From Leptothermofonsia sp049200465 (GTDB lineage: Bacteria > Cyanobacteriota > Cyanobacteriia > Leptolyngbyales > Leptolyngbyaceae): a DNA stretch of 64,000 bases. The position numbers and the translations under genes were made by a program. The DNA lies in NCBI RefSeq assembly GCF_049200465.1, contig NZ_CP120836.1, positions 4,464,001 to 4,528,000 of the forward strand, given 5' to 3'. The notes under the pieces were generated by a model. That model was not told where the DNA came from. It was given only the letters and a program-made list of their open reading frames with translations, and did no database searches. Below are positions 43,891 through 53,821 of this stretch, one piece after another (the stretch's first letter is position 1; every line of letters begins with the position of its first letter).

Positions 43891-46242
43891 CTAACCGATC
43901 GCCGCCATCCGGGCCAGGAAAAACGCCCAGGTGGTCGCAATTCCTCCCAGCAGGTAATGGGCAACCCCCACCGCCCGGCCATGAATAATGCTCAAGGCGC
44001 GAGGTTGAATCGCGGGCGTAATCTTGAGCTTGTTATGAGCCCAGACAATCGATTCAATCAGTTCTTGCCAGTAGCCGCGGCCACTGAACAGGAACATGAG
44101 ACTGAAGCCGAAGATAAAGTGGGCACCCAAAAAGACAATTCCGTAGGCAGACAGAGCTGAACCATAGGACGTGATCACTTGGGTAGACTGAGCCCAGAGG
44201 AAATCTCGTAGCCAGCCATTGTTGGTAATTGATGAGGTAGCGAAGTTGCCCGCTGTAATGTGAGCGATTGTCCCGTCCGGGTTAACCGTTCCCCAGACAT
44301 CTGACTGCATCTTCCAGAAGAAGTGGAAAATCACAATCGACAGGGAGTTATACATCCAGAACAAACCGATGAACACATGATCCCAGGCAGAAACCTGGCA
44401 GGTACCGCCCCGGCCTGGACCATCACAGGGAAAGCGGAATCCCAGGTTCCCCTTATCGGGAATCAGCCGCGAATTTCGGGCAAACAGCACTCCCTTCAGC
44501 AAGATCAGCACTGTGACGTGAATTGTAAAGGCATGGATGTGGTGGATCAGGAAATCAGCTGTACCCAGGGGAATCGGCATCATCGCCACCTTGCCACCAA
44601 CGGCAACCACCCCACCACCCCAGGCGTGGCTTACGGGACCCATAATATTGGGAGCCGTTACACCCAGTCCGCCCAGTTCAATATTTCGCAGTCCACCAAA
44701 CACATTGCCCAGCGGTTGAGCCACGTTACCAGCCCCAACCGCTGCGGTATGAATGTGCTGAATCCATTGAGCAAAGATGGGCTGAAGCTGAATCCCCGTA
44801 TCTGAAAACATATCCTGGGGACGGCCAAACGCCCGCATAGTGTCATTGTGGCAGTACATCGCAAAGCTGTGGAAGCCAAGGAACTGACAGACCCAGGCGA
44901 GGTGAGAGATGATCGCATCCCGGTGGCGAATCACCCGATCCAGCACGTTATTGATATGTTGAGCTGGGTCATAGTCACGCACCATAAAGATGGCGGCATG
45001 GGCAGCCCCACCCACAATCAGGAAGCCTGCAATCCACATGTGGTGAGTAAAGAGGGATAATACCGTAGCATAGTCGGTTGCCAGATAGGGATAGGGCGGC
45101 ATGGCATACATATGATGCGCTGCCAGGAGGCTGGCGGTTCCCATTTGAACCAGGTGGATAGCTAAATTCGCGTGCCAGGAGGTTTCGAAGACTTCATTCA
45201 AACCTTCGTGCCCGCGAGGGCCAATGAAACTCAAAAATGGCAACATTTTGGGGGTTTTGGCATCATCCATCAATTCCTTGAAGCTGTGACCAATTCCCCA
45301 GTTGGTGCGGTAGAAGTGACCCGCGATGATGAACAGAACTGCGATCGCCAGATGGTGATGCGCCGTATCTGTTAGCCACAAACCACCCGTTACCGGATTT
45401 AATCCACCCTTAAACGTCAGAAAATCCGAATAGGCAGCCCAGTTGAGTGTAAAGAAAGGCGTCAACCCCTTGGCAAAACTGGGATAGATATCCGACATCA
45501 GGTTTGAATTCATAATGAACTCATGGGGGAGGGGGATATCTTTGAGCGGAACACCCCGATCCAGCAGTTCATTCGTCGGCAGCGCCACATGGATCTGGTG
45601 ACCAGCCCAACCCAACGAACCACAGCCCAGCAACCCTGCCAGGTGGTGATTCATATAAGACTCCATGTTCTGGAACCATTCCAGCTTGGGGGCACTAACG
45701 TGGTAATGAAACCAGCCAGCAAATAACATAATGGCGGCCATCACTAATCCACCGATGGCGGTGCAATAAAGCTGGAATTCATTTGTAAATCCTGCCGCCC
45801 GCCACATCTGAAATAATCCAGAGGTAATTTGAATGCCGTGGAACCCACCGCCCACATCTGCATTTAAAATGTCTTGACCGACAATTGGCCAAACCACCTG
45901 AGCGCTAGGCTTTACATGAAGTGGGTCAGCCATCCAGGCGGAAAAATTGGAAAACTTAGCGCCATGGAAATACATGCCACTAAGCCAGATGAAAATAACA
46001 GCAAGATGCCCAAAGTGAGCTGAGAAGATTTTGCGAGAAACCTCCTGCAGATCACTGGTATGGCTATCAAAATCGTGAGCATTGGCATGGAGGTTCCAAA
46101 TCCAGGTGGTGGTTTTGGGACCTCTCGCTAAGGTACGGTCGAAGTGGCCCGGCTGTGCCCATTTCTCAAATGAAGTAGGAACCGGGTTTCTGTCTACAAC
46201 CACCCTGACGCGTTGCTTCTGCTCAGGAGTGCGTGGAACCAT
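43891..46242 (-). CDS. psaA2: Photosystem I core subunit PsaA, far-red paralogue
   Basis: 783 residues, with the FX loop CDGPGRGGTCQVSAW. N-terminus MVPRTPEQKQRVRVVVDRNP; helices are intact through IATTWAFFLARMAAIG. Ribosome binding site AAGGAG eight bases upstream of the ATG at 46242. A ~137-base AT-rich gap with repeated aaaactcaaaactt-like words separates it from psaB2, which is longer than in most psaAB operons. Confidence 0.92.
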   Translation of the reverse strand: MVPRTPEQKQRVRVVVDRNPVPTSFEKWAQPGHFDRTLARGPKTTTWIWNLHANAHDFDSHTSDLQEVSRKIFSAHFGHLAVIFIWLSGMYFHGAKFSNFSAWMADPLHVKPSAQVVWPIVGQDILNADVGGGFHGIQITSGLFQMWRAAGFTNEFQLYCTAIGGLVMAAIMLFAGWFHYHVSAPKLEWFQNMESYMNHHLAGLLGCGSLGWAGHQIHVALPTNELLDRGVPLKDIPLPHEFIMNSNLMSDIYPSFAKGLTPFFTLNWAAYSDFLTFKGGLNPVTGGLWLTDTAHHHLAIAVLFIIAGHFYRTNWGIGHSFKELMDDAKTPKMLPFLSFIGPRGHEGLNEVFETSWHANLAIHLVQMGTASLLAAHHMYAMPPYPYLATDYATVLSLFTHHMWIAGFLIVGGAAHAAIFMVRDYDPAQHINNVLDRVIRHRDAIISHLAWVCQFLGFHSFAMYCHNDTMRAFGRPQDMFSDTGIQLQPIFAQWIQHIHTAAVGAGNVAQPLGNVFGGLRNIELGGLGVTAPNIMGPVSHAWGGGVVAVGGKVAMMPIPLGTADFLIHHIHAFTIHVTVLILLKGVLFARNSRLIPDKGNLGFRFPCDGPGRGGTCQVSAWDHVFIGLFWMYNSLSIVIFHFFWKMQSDVWGTVNPDGTIAHITAGNFATSSITNNGWLRDFLWAQSTQVITSYGSALSAYGIVFLGAHFIFGFSLMFLFSGRGYWQELIESIVWAHNKLKITPAIQPRALSIIHGRAVGVAHYLLGGIATTWAFFLARMAAIG

Positions 46243-46388
46243 TCAAGACTCTCCTTTTGCTAGATGGAAAACTTAGAAGAGCTTCGAGTTTTGAGTGATT
46301 AGTTAAGTGATGTCATTAGCCAGTTTTGAGCGATTAATGATCAATTGCCAGTGTGATGCATCATGCTTTAATGACTAGTGACCAATGA

Positions 46389-47516
46389 CTAACCTTCATC
46401 ATTCAAAAACTCATCCGGCAGAATCAATTCGGGGGGAAAGGTATGAGTTGTGCGATCGCTCGCCTCCGCAATTCCCCGATTGGTTTGCCAGATCATGTCA
46501 AACCACGTTGGAACTCGTTGTCCCTGGGAATAAAGAGGAACATCATTAAACGTGATCTGCTCAAAATTAAAGGCGGCCATATCAACGCCTATCGCTGCTG
46601 ACCAGATGCCTGCAACCGGAAGCGCTGCCAACAGAAAATGCACAGAGCGAGGATTGGGAAAGCTGATCCGTCGCCAAAATAGACGCTGCTGATAGATTTG
46701 GGCAGCCCGGAAACTGTAAGTCACTTCCCGTTGTCCTAGGATGTATCCGGCGTTGATCGATTCGTCAGGATTCGTCTTTCGCAGCAGGGTAGAGGTTACC
46801 AGAGAACCATGCACCGAGCTCAGGAAAGCACCTCCAAACACGCCAATGACTCCCATTTGATGCAGAGGATTCATCAGAATGTTGTGGTCTGCCTGAAACA
46901 GAAACATGAAATTAAAGGTGCCGGAAATCCCTAACGGCATTCCCGATGAAAAACTGCCTTGAGCAACGGGGTAAACCAGCAACACCGATACTGTGGCGGC
47001 AACTGGGGCAGTAAACGCGAGGGAGATCCAGGGGCGCATTCCCAGGCGGTAACTTAACTCCCATTCGCGGTCTTGATAGCAAATAATACCAATTAGAAAA
47101 TGGAAAACGATGAGCTGGTAAGGACCCCCGTTGTAAAGCCACTCCTGAATTGAAGCCGCTTCCCAGATCGGGTAAAAATGCAGCCCAATCGTTGCAGAAG
47201 AGGGAACCACCGCTGCGGTAATGATATTATTGCCGCTCCAAAGCGAACCCGAAAGCAGCTCACCCGTACCCGCCACATCGACAGGTGGAGCTGCAATGAA
47301 CGCAATGATAAAAGTGATGGCAGCTGTTAACAGAGTGGGAATCATGATCACACCGAACCAACCGATGTAAATCCGGTTTTCGGTGCTGGTAACCCATCGA
47401 CAGAACCGCTCCCAGGAGAAGGTTCTTGGTTTCCGTTGGGTTGGATGGGCGGGTGCAGTGATTTGATCGGGGCGATCGCTATCAGCAGTGATCGCCCGAC
47501 CAAATTGTGTCATCAT
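46389..47516 (-). CDS. chlF: Chlorophyll f synthase ChlF (super-rogue PsbA)
   Basis: A D1-like protein (375 residues) that cannot oxidise water but makes chlorophyll f from chlorophyll a in light. The Tyr161 equivalent is kept (LVYPVAQG, Tyr182), but Asp170 is Ser191 (QGSFSS), His332/Glu333 positions are Ser/Asp, and His252 is Gln273 (AAQIYQQ). The QD motif (CYQDREW, Q148 D149) replaces the normal Met-Gly of D1; this motif is reported as needed for activity. N-terminal extension of ~25 residues with Pro/Thr. Start ATG 47516, with AAGGAG upstream. Confidence 0.93.
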   Translation of the reverse strand: MMTQFGRAITADSDRPDQITAPAHPTQRKPRTFSWERFCRWVTSTENRIYIGWFGVIMIPTLLTAAITFIIAFIAAPPVDVAGTGELLSGSLWSGNNIITAAVVPSSATIGLHFYPIWEAASIQEWLYNGGPYQLIVFHFLIGIICYQDREWELSYRLGMRPWISLAFTAPVAATVSVLLVYPVAQGSFSSGMPLGISGTFNFMFLFQADHNILMNPLHQMGVIGVFGGAFLSSVHGSLVTSTLLRKTNPDESINAGYILGQREVTYSFRAAQIYQQRLFWRRISFPNPRSVHFLLAALPVAGIWSAAIGVDMAAFNFEQITFNDVPLYSQGQRVPTWFDMIWQTNRGIAEASDRTTHTFPPELILPDEFLNDEG

Positions 47517-47552
47517 GAGGCTATAAGCTCCTTTCTTTCATAGTTGGGAGTT

Positions 47553-47590
47553 GCCCGTCGCAGAGGTTTCCTAGGCCAGGTGCGACGGGC
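47553..47590. promoter_or_regulatory. Hairpin in the chlF leader
   Basis: GCCCGTCGCA and TGCGACGGGC form a perfect 10-bp stem 37 bases upstream of the chlF start, between the ribosome binding site and the promoter region. It could tune translation or stability. No T-run follows on the minus strand. Confidence 0.4.
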
Positions 47591-48089
47591 TTATATTATT
47601 GTTGAATTTGAGAATTGGCAGCGGGAGTAACTGGAAAAAGCTACCGTCCACTGCACAGTTGGGTTTCAGACAACCTTGGTCGATGGTTAAAACTTCTTTT
47701 CAATCCAGATAATTCAGCAGGTTCTCCTGAGCGCTTGGCGTCAGGCAATGCTGATTACCAATCAAAATCACTATTTCAGGGATTTTGTTGGGATAAAAGA
47801 TCGCTTGCGCTGCTCTTTTATCCACAAGCTGGGAAAACCCTCCAGTATTGAAATTGAGAAGTCAGATTTCGGAATTCCTCCAGAAAATGAGCAGGAACAA
47901 TCCAGTCAGAATATCTTTACCAGTTCTTCCTGCTTCTGAAGAGAAACCGAAACACTCAAGTAGAGAGGTTAGGGAAAAAAGGTGAAGAACTTATGAAGGC
48001 AGGGGACTTTTTCAAAAAAAGTTACGATTCCAGTGGATCTCATGGTTTTTTGTATTGAATTGTAAAGAGCATAAGAATTCTAGAGATCG
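47591..48089. other. Gap upstream of chlF
   Basis: About 500 bases without a gene. AT-rich near 47900-48080, likely promoter DNA for chlF. The shadow frames at 47615-47939 are not supported. Confidence 0.5.
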
Positions 48090-48201
48090 TATAGCAGTAC
48101 TCCTAATAGATAAGGACGGGGTGTAGGAGTGGAATCCCTGGCTGGTGGCAGCCCCCCACTCCCTCTATTCCAATGTCCTAACGCATCCGCATAGAGCTAT
48201 A
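48090..48201. repeat. Family A repeat, copy 8
   Basis: 112 bp, tatagcagtac...agagctata, head to tail with copy 9. Outer ends overlap by a few bases. Confidence 0.75.
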
Positions 48202-48311
48202 TAGCTTAGTCACCAGGCTTAGGCCGGGGTGCGGGGGGTCCACCCCTGGCTGGGAGCTGCACCTCCACACCCCCTTAAAACCAATGTCCTCAGTAACCTG
48301 GCGACAGTTAT
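48199..48311. repeat. Family A repeat, copy 9
   Basis: 113 bp, tatagcttagtcaccaggctt...gcgacagttata. Two family A elements in direct contact occur only here in the window. Confidence 0.75.
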
Positions 48312-48428
48312 ATTTGCTGGCTTTTAGGGGGAAGAAGGCAGGGCCAGGATTCAGGAGAGGCTTCTGGCTTCTGGCTCCCGATTCCTTAATTTCACAGATG
48401 CTGCTGTACACCCTTTAATATCACTGTT

Positions 48429-48797
48429 TCATTCCAGAATTTCGGCAATCTGGTCTGCCAAAGTGAGCGGATCGTAGGGTTTTGTGATGACTGCGGCAAC
48501 CTCCAATTGGGTAAAGCGGCGGCGATCGGCTGGTTGGGCTTTAGCCGTTAGCAGAATAACTGGAATATGGCGAGTGGTTGGGTTGGTTCGCAACTGTTCA
48601 AAAGTTGCTAAACCGTCCATATCGGGCATCATCACATCCAGCAAAACAACATCTGGCTGTTCGGATGCCGCTTTTTCCAGCCCTTCGCTACTGGAACTGG
48701 CCGTAGTGACGTGCCAACCTTTGGCAATCTCCAGACAAACTTGAGTTGCTTCACGAATATCAGGTTCATCGTCAATGATGAGGACGCGTTTAGGCAT
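48429..48797 (-). CDS. rfpC: RfpC, single-receiver regulator of far-red acclimation
   Basis: CheY-like protein of about 122 residues, starting MPKRVLIIDDEPDI. Receiver residues: acidic pair IDDE, phosphoacceptor Asp in VVLLDVMMPDMDG, Thr in LLTAKAQ and Lys in ITKPYDP. No output domain, so it is probably a phosphotransfer intermediate between RfpA and RfpB as in known clusters. A 92-base gap separates it from the rfpA tail. A longer frame starts at 48851 but the ATG at 48797 fits the family. Confidence 0.85.
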   Translation of the reverse strand: MPKRVLIIDDEPDIREATQVCLEIAKGWHVTTASSSSEGLEKAASEQPDVVLLDVMMPDMDGLATFEQLRTNPTTRHIPVILLTAKAQPADRRRFTQLEVAAVITKPYDPLTLADQIAEILE

Positions 48798-48888
48798 GAA
48801 AATTAAAAGTGAAAAATCAAAAATGGAAATGGAAAAGCGAGTTGATACCAACTGAAAACAAGAGTTTTGAACAGGAACTTTTTAACTT

Positions 48889-49124
48889 CTAGTTTTTAAC
48901 CTTTAAACCATTCGCTGCTTCACCCAGCGGCAACGTAAAGCAAAAAGTACTTCCTTTTCCCAACTGGCTCTCCACCCAAATCTGTCCACCGTGCTGTTGC
49001 ACAATCCCGCGACAAATGGTTAGCCCTAAACCACTGCCTCCCCGGCTGCGAGAGTTTGAGGTATCAATCTGCTGAAAGCGATCGAAGATTGTCTCCAGTT
49101 TATCTTCTGGAATGCCAATTCCCC
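48889..49124 (-). pseudogene. rfpA: C-terminal ATP-binding end of rfpA, in shifted frame
   Basis: The minus strand encodes GIGIPEDKLETIFDRF, the F-box region, and GGSGLGLTICRGIVQQHGG, which are the G1, F and G2 boxes of a histidine kinase. They lie downstream of the premature end of the main rfpA frame. Joining requires removal of a T near 49139-49143 and a G at 49121-49124 (coding strand). Confidence 0.75.
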
Positions 49125-51644
49125 TGATCTTTGACGCGAAAAAGGATAAAGGGGGTGGAAGGGGGATGGGGGGGATGGGGTGAGGGAGTTTTGAGTTTCG
49201 AGTTTTGAATTCTTACTCCTTTCGGAGTTTCCAATGCCTGTATCGCCTGTGGAGTTAAAAGCTGTGCCTCCTGCCTCCTGACTTCTGCCTTCTGACTCCT
49301 GCCTCCTAACTTCTGCAGTCAGCCATACGGTAGAACCAGCAGGCGAAAATTTGATAGCGTTGCTAAGAAGGTTGGTAAAGGTTTGGATGATGCGATCTGG
49401 ATCTGCCCAGAGGGTGGCTGTGACAGGATTGACTGAGAGGGCAATTCCGGCTTTATCGGCCATTGCTCGCATGGCATCGACTGATTGCACCATCAAGTCG
49501 GCTGCATTGCAGCTTTTTTTCTCCATGGTGACTTTACCAAACTTGATGCGCTCTACATCCAGGATGTCGCTGATCAGACGTACCAGACGATTGGTGTTGG
49601 AGAAGGCAATTTCGAGCATGCGCTGGCTTTTGTCGGGATGGCTGCTGAGCCAACCGCTTGCCAGTAAGCCCAAAGTACTACGGATGGATGTGAGGGGGGT
49701 GCGGAGTTCGTGGCTGACGATGGAAATGAATTCGTCTTTCATTTGTTCAACGACCTGGCGTTCGGTAATGTCTTTGAAAATAATGACGGCACCAACGATG
49801 TTGCCCTGTTCGCGGATTGGCGTACTGACGTATTCAACTGGAAAGAAGGAGCCGTCTTGTCGTTGAAACAGATCTTCTGACCGGGAATGGAGGGTGCCAT
49901 CGCGCAGAGTGGCGTAGATGGGGTTTTCGGAAAGCAAGTAGGGGGTACCATCGGAGCGGGCATGGTTCAGGAGGGTGTGCATCCATTGCCCGATCAGTTT
50001 GGTGACTTCGTAGCCCAGCATTCTGGCAGCGGCTGGGTTTGCAAAGGTAATTTTGCCCTGGAGGTCGAGGCCGTAAATGCCTTCCCCAGCAGAGTTAAGA
50101 ATGAGTTCGTTTTGGTGACTGAGGCGTGCCAGGGAAGCTTCTGCCTGTTGCCGCTCTAGCAGGGCGCGTTCCCGTTCGGCAATTTCTCGCATGAGCTCAG
50201 AATTGGCCCGTTGTAATTCTGTAGTGCGCTCCAGTACCCGTTGCTCTAGCTGGGCATTGAGGGTCGAGATTTTGATTTCCGCCTGTCTGCGTTTTTGAAT
50301 GTCTCGTTTCAGGTCACTGTTCAGTGCCTGAACTTGTTGGTAGAGGCTGACTTGATGGAGAGCAACGGCAATGTGGTTGCTGAGCGCTTGCACCAGGCTA
50401 ATGTCAGCATGGGTCCAGGGATGAGCCTGGTTGCGTTTTAATTCGCGCCAGGTTTCAAAAGATTGGCGGGGGCGAAGTTGGCGGGGGTCATCGCGATCGC
50501 ACCGTCCGGCCCAAACTCGCTCAAGATCGATTTCGCCTCGAAAGACGGTGAGGTAACCCAAAATTTGTTGCTGGTATTGGAGGCGCGCAATCAGCAAGCC
50601 ACGGACTTTAGTAGACAGAAAAGCAACCGCCAAATCAGAGGGCATGACCGCCTGGTACAGGTCGGAGATGGCCCAGATGCCGTTTTCTGGGTCAATGGGG
50701 TCTTCCATTTCCAGCCAGGTTTGCCAGTGGGGGTGCTGCTCGATTGGGAAGATCGGAGGAGGATTTTGAAGGGGTTTCCGCCGGTTTCCATTCGCATCTC
50801 GCAGTTTCCAGGAGTCAGGCATGGGAGGCTGGCTACCGCAGGTGAAGAGTTGCGGTGACTGCTGGGTATTTTGGGGTGCCAGGTAAATTCTGCCACCACA
50901 GCCCTGCAATGCGGCGATCGCCCGTTCTAACGCCTCTCGCAACTGTATATCAGGAGTCGCATGAAGCAGGGTGGTGATCTGGTTAATGGTAGCTTCCTGG
51001 GTGGCTTTCAGCCGTGCCTGGTTGAGCAGATTGGACTGGGCAATTGCCACCGAAACCTGGTCTGCGATGAGTTGCACCACTTGAAGTTCCTGTTCCGCAA
51101 TGTGGCGGGGTTCACTGTGGTGCGAAACGAGCAGTCCCCAGAGGCGATCGCGGTCCAGAATCGGTACAACGAGGGAAGATCGGACTCCCATCGTGGTCAG
51201 GTATTCCACATGGCAAGGGTCCACTGGACGAAAGCGAATGTCGCCATTCATCTCTTCTGAGTCTTCCCTAAGAGGGCTGAGTCCAATTTGCCCACTTTCA
51301 ATATCCACAATGGAGCGCTGGCGGGCTTTTAGAAACAGTTCTCGCGCTTCTGGTGGAATATCTTCTGCCGGAAAACTGTGCCCAATCAAAGAAGGCAGGC
51401 GTTGATCTCGAATGGATTCTGCCACGACTTCACCGCTTTCATCGTCGTAAAAGCGGTAAACCTTAACCCGGTCTGTTCCCAAAAATGCCTGCACCTCTGC
51501 CACCGTTGCATTCAAGATTTCTGGCAACTCTAGAGACTGACGAATGCGATTCGTCATTCGGTGCAATAACCCTTCAAAGCCATCGACCGTCCTGGAAGAT
51601 GGAACAGGGGGCAATATTTTCAGCGGCTGAAATTCAGACTGCAT
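49026..51644 (-). CDS. rfpA: RfpA, knotless phytochrome histidine kinase (interrupted)
   Basis: RfpA is the far-red/red photoreceptor kinase that starts the acclimation response. GAF domain from residue ~20: DIP motif at 95-97, chromophore Cys144 in DPCHVEYL. No N-terminal PAS-knot, so it is knotless (GAF-PHY). PHY ~210-450, coiled coil, PAS (~505-625), HisKA with SHELRTPLTSI, N-box FTNLLSNAIKF. Then the repeat-derived stretch QESEGRSQEAGG...FNSTGD inserts at ~778-835, and after two homopolymer sites the frame runs off to a stop. The intact end is in another frame at 48889-49124. Its start overlaps rfpB by 11 bases. Confidence 0.9.
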   Translation of the reverse strand: MQSEFQPLKILPPVPSSRTVDGFEGLLHRMTNRIRQSLELPEILNATVAEVQAFLGTDRVKVYRFYDDESGEVVAESIRDQRLPSLIGHSFPAEDIPPEARELFLKARQRSIVDIESGQIGLSPLREDSEEMNGDIRFRPVDPCHVEYLTTMGVRSSLVVPILDRDRLWGLLVSHHSEPRHIAEQELQVVQLIADQVSVAIAQSNLLNQARLKATQEATINQITTLLHATPDIQLREALERAIAALQGCGGRIYLAPQNTQQSPQLFTCGSQPPMPDSWKLRDANGNRRKPLQNPPPIFPIEQHPHWQTWLEMEDPIDPENGIWAISDLYQAVMPSDLAVAFLSTKVRGLLIARLQYQQQILGYLTVFRGEIDLERVWAGRCDRDDPRQLRPRQSFETWRELKRNQAHPWTHADISLVQALSNHIAVALHQVSLYQQVQALNSDLKRDIQKRRQAEIKISTLNAQLEQRVLERTTELQRANSELMREIAERERALLERQQAEASLARLSHQNELILNSAGEGIYGLDLQGKITFANPAAARMLGYEVTKLIGQWMHTLLNHARSDGTPYLLSENPIYATLRDGTLHSRSEDLFQRQDGSFFPVEYVSTPIREQGNIVGAVIIFKDITERQVVEQMKDEFISIVSHELRTPLTSIRSTLGLLASGWLSSHPDKSQRMLEIAFSNTNRLVRLISDILDVERIKFGKVTMEKKSCNAADLMVQSVDAMRAMADKAGIALSVNPVTATLWADPDRIIQTFTNLLSNAIKFSPAGSTVWLTAEVRRQESEGRSQEAGGTAFNSTGDTGIGNSERSKNSKLETQNSLTPSPPSPFHPLYPFSRQRSGELAFQKINWRQSSIAFSRLIPQTLAAGEAVV

Positions 51645-53580
51645 TTCCTAACTCCGCCATACTTCGTAACAGTTGAGTCCGTTCCAGTTGGCTGAGGATG
51701 CGACTCACCACTTCTGAGTCTCTAACAGGTTTACTAATCAGGTCGTTGGCTCCAGCGGCGAGGGCCTGCTGAAGCGTTGCGGCATCGGTATGTACCGTGA
51801 GAAACACCACCGGGATTTGGCTCCATTGAGGAGCATTGCGCACTACCCGGCAAAGCTCAATGCCATTAAAATGGGGCATTTCCACATCCAGAACCAGTAA
51901 ATCGGGAACACAGGTTTTTAGAGCCCGCCAGAATTGGGGTGGGTGCTCCAGGGTGGTGAGTTGTAGCCCCCAGGGTTCTAACAGTGCCCGCATCACCATC
52001 AATACCTGTGGGTCGTCATCCACCACCATCACCCGTGCAGGCTGGAGGTTGGGCGATCGCGCATTAGCCGCCAGCCTGCCAGCCCGAAACTGTATACGCT
52101 GGATGATATCCAGCACCTGTCCAGCCAAAGCCTTTGAGATGACGGCATAAATGCCTGTTTGGGCCAGCCAGATGCGCAAATCCAGATTGTCCTGATCGGT
52201 GAAAAGCAGGATAGGAATTGGCGGAAGCTGGTGAGCCAGACTTTGGAGCAATTCCAGGTCTGTTTTTGTTGCTGTGGTGAGGGGAAAATTCAACACCAGA
52301 GCATCGAAGCCAATTTCTTGCGACTGGGCCATGATGATGTCTCGCACAGCCTGGAAATGAAAGATTTGCTTGACCTGGATTGCAGGTGCCCTGGAGGATT
52401 GCACAATCTGCTCAACCAGGTCGAGGTCATCATCGACCAACAACAGGGGGCAACTCATCCTTACAGCAAGTTGAGGTGAAGGTTTGGGTCCTTGGTACAA
52501 CTCAGCTTTTAGTTCTGCCAACTGCTGGGTCAGATGCTGGAGTATCGGCAGGGCTGGACGCTCACCATTCTTGAAATAGGGTTCTAAATTGGTGGCAATT
52601 TGGGAACCTCTGGTTAAGCCAAAAATTCCCAATGCTCCAGCCAGTTTATGGGCAGCCCATCGCCCCTGCTCAAGCTGCTTACTATCTAAGTCGCCCTGCT
52701 GCCAGAGGGCGATCGCTCGTTCCAACACTTGCAGGCGATCGCTGTTCAGGTCCTTAAACTTCTCCCAAATTTCGGCGAGAGCCATTTTTGTCTGCTGCCC
52801 CTGCCAGGATGGCTGAGTATTCGCTTCTGAGCCCTCTGCGGCATTTTCTTCCGCAGGGTTCTGAACTGAGGTGAAGGAAGACGGGATTGAGCCAGAACCG
52901 TTACTACCATTTCGTTTCAGGCGATAACCGATACCATACACCGTTTCAATTAAGTCTGACGGGGCTCCGGCTTTTTTCAGCTTTTGCCGCAATCCTTTAA
53001 TATGGGCAGTCACTGTATCTTCACCGGGTGCTTCCTCCGATGCCCACAAATGTTCCAGGATGCCGCTGCGGCTAAAGACGTGATAGGGATTGCGCAAAAA
53101 CAACTCCAGCAGTCGATATTCCTTAGGCGTTAGATGCAAGAGGCGATCGCCATAGCGGACTTCCCGCGAGCCGGGGTCGATCCGTAATTTTTCCCACTCC
53201 AACATTGACAGAACGGGTGAACTACTTCGTCGCAGCAGAACCCGAATCCGTGCCAGCAATTCAGGCACTTCGAATGGTTTGGTGAGGTAGTCATCGGCTC
53301 CCGCATCTAACCCTGCCACTCGGTCGCTACTGGACGTCTGGGTCGTTACCAACAAAACAGGAGTCTGATAATTGAGCGATCGCAACCGCTGGCAGAGTGT
53401 CAGCCCATCCAACTTGGGCAACAGCACGTCCAGCAAAATCAAGTCGTAGGCGAAGGTTTCAATCAACCGCCAACCAACTTCACCATCAAAGGCAATATCA
53501 ACCGCGTAGTTTTCTTTTGTGAGGATTGTTTCAAGGGTTCTTGCAATACACTCGTCATCCTCAACCAGCAGAATTCTCAT
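51634..53580 (-). CDS. rfpB: RfpB, multi-domain DNA-binding response regulator
   Basis: RfpB is the transcriptional output of the far-red response. Order: receiver 1 (phospho-Asp51 in LILLDVLLPKLDG), OmpR-type winged helix with KEYRLLELFLRNPYHVF, a HPt-like helical region with AHKLAGALGIFG (~265-350), a receiver-like domain in which the acceptor Asp position reads LNFPL (no Asp), and a third receiver with LVLDVEMPHFNGIE. 648 residues from ATG 53580 (an ATG three codons earlier also exists). Its 3' end overlaps rfpA. Confidence 0.9.
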   Translation of the reverse strand: MRILLVEDDECIARTLETILTKENYAVDIAFDGEVGWRLIETFAYDLILLDVLLPKLDGLTLCQRLRSLNYQTPVLLVTTQTSSSDRVAGLDAGADDYLTKPFEVPELLARIRVLLRRSSSPVLSMLEWEKLRIDPGSREVRYGDRLLHLTPKEYRLLELFLRNPYHVFSRSGILEHLWASEEAPGEDTVTAHIKGLRQKLKKAGAPSDLIETVYGIGYRLKRNGSNGSGSIPSSFTSVQNPAEENAAEGSEANTQPSWQGQQTKMALAEIWEKFKDLNSDRLQVLERAIALWQQGDLDSKQLEQGRWAAHKLAGALGIFGLTRGSQIATNLEPYFKNGERPALPILQHLTQQLAELKAELYQGPKPSPQLAVRMSCPLLLVDDDLDLVEQIVQSSRAPAIQVKQIFHFQAVRDIIMAQSQEIGFDALVLNFPLTTATKTDLELLQSLAHQLPPIPILLFTDQDNLDLRIWLAQTGIYAVISKALAGQVLDIIQRIQFRAGRLAANARSPNLQPARVMVVDDDPQVLMVMRALLEPWGLQLTTLEHPPQFWRALKTCVPDLLVLDVEMPHFNGIELCRVVRNAPQWSQIPVVFLTVHTDAATLQQALAAGANDLISKPVRDSEVVSRILSQLERTQLLRSMAELGNAV

Positions 53581-53821
53581 GCACGGCAATCCCCATCTGC
53601 CTGTTAAGCTCGAATCTTAAACAAATTCAGAAAAGATAGATTGAGAAAAATTAAGGATAGCTACCCGTTAAAGTGTATTATCAACAAGCGCATTCGATAA
53701 TCCATCTTTCTTTGCTTTTCGTTGGATTTATCTATTTTTCTTTACATTTTTTCTGATTTTATTAGAGGTCGTTGCACGATGCAGATGAACTGTTACCGGA
53801 AGTAAAGTTACCGGAAGTAAA

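Noticed and set aside
46389..47516. Calling this gene an ordinary psbA
   Set aside because: Asp170 is Ser, the C-terminal Mn ligands are altered and the QD motif is present, so ChlF fits better.
47615..47939. Frames upstream of chlF
   Set aside because: AT-rich leader DNA, no start signals, and the translation looks random.
48090..48311. Two family A repeats as a small RNA gene pair
   Set aside because: They match the interspersed repeat seen at nine other places, with no promoter or terminator logic.
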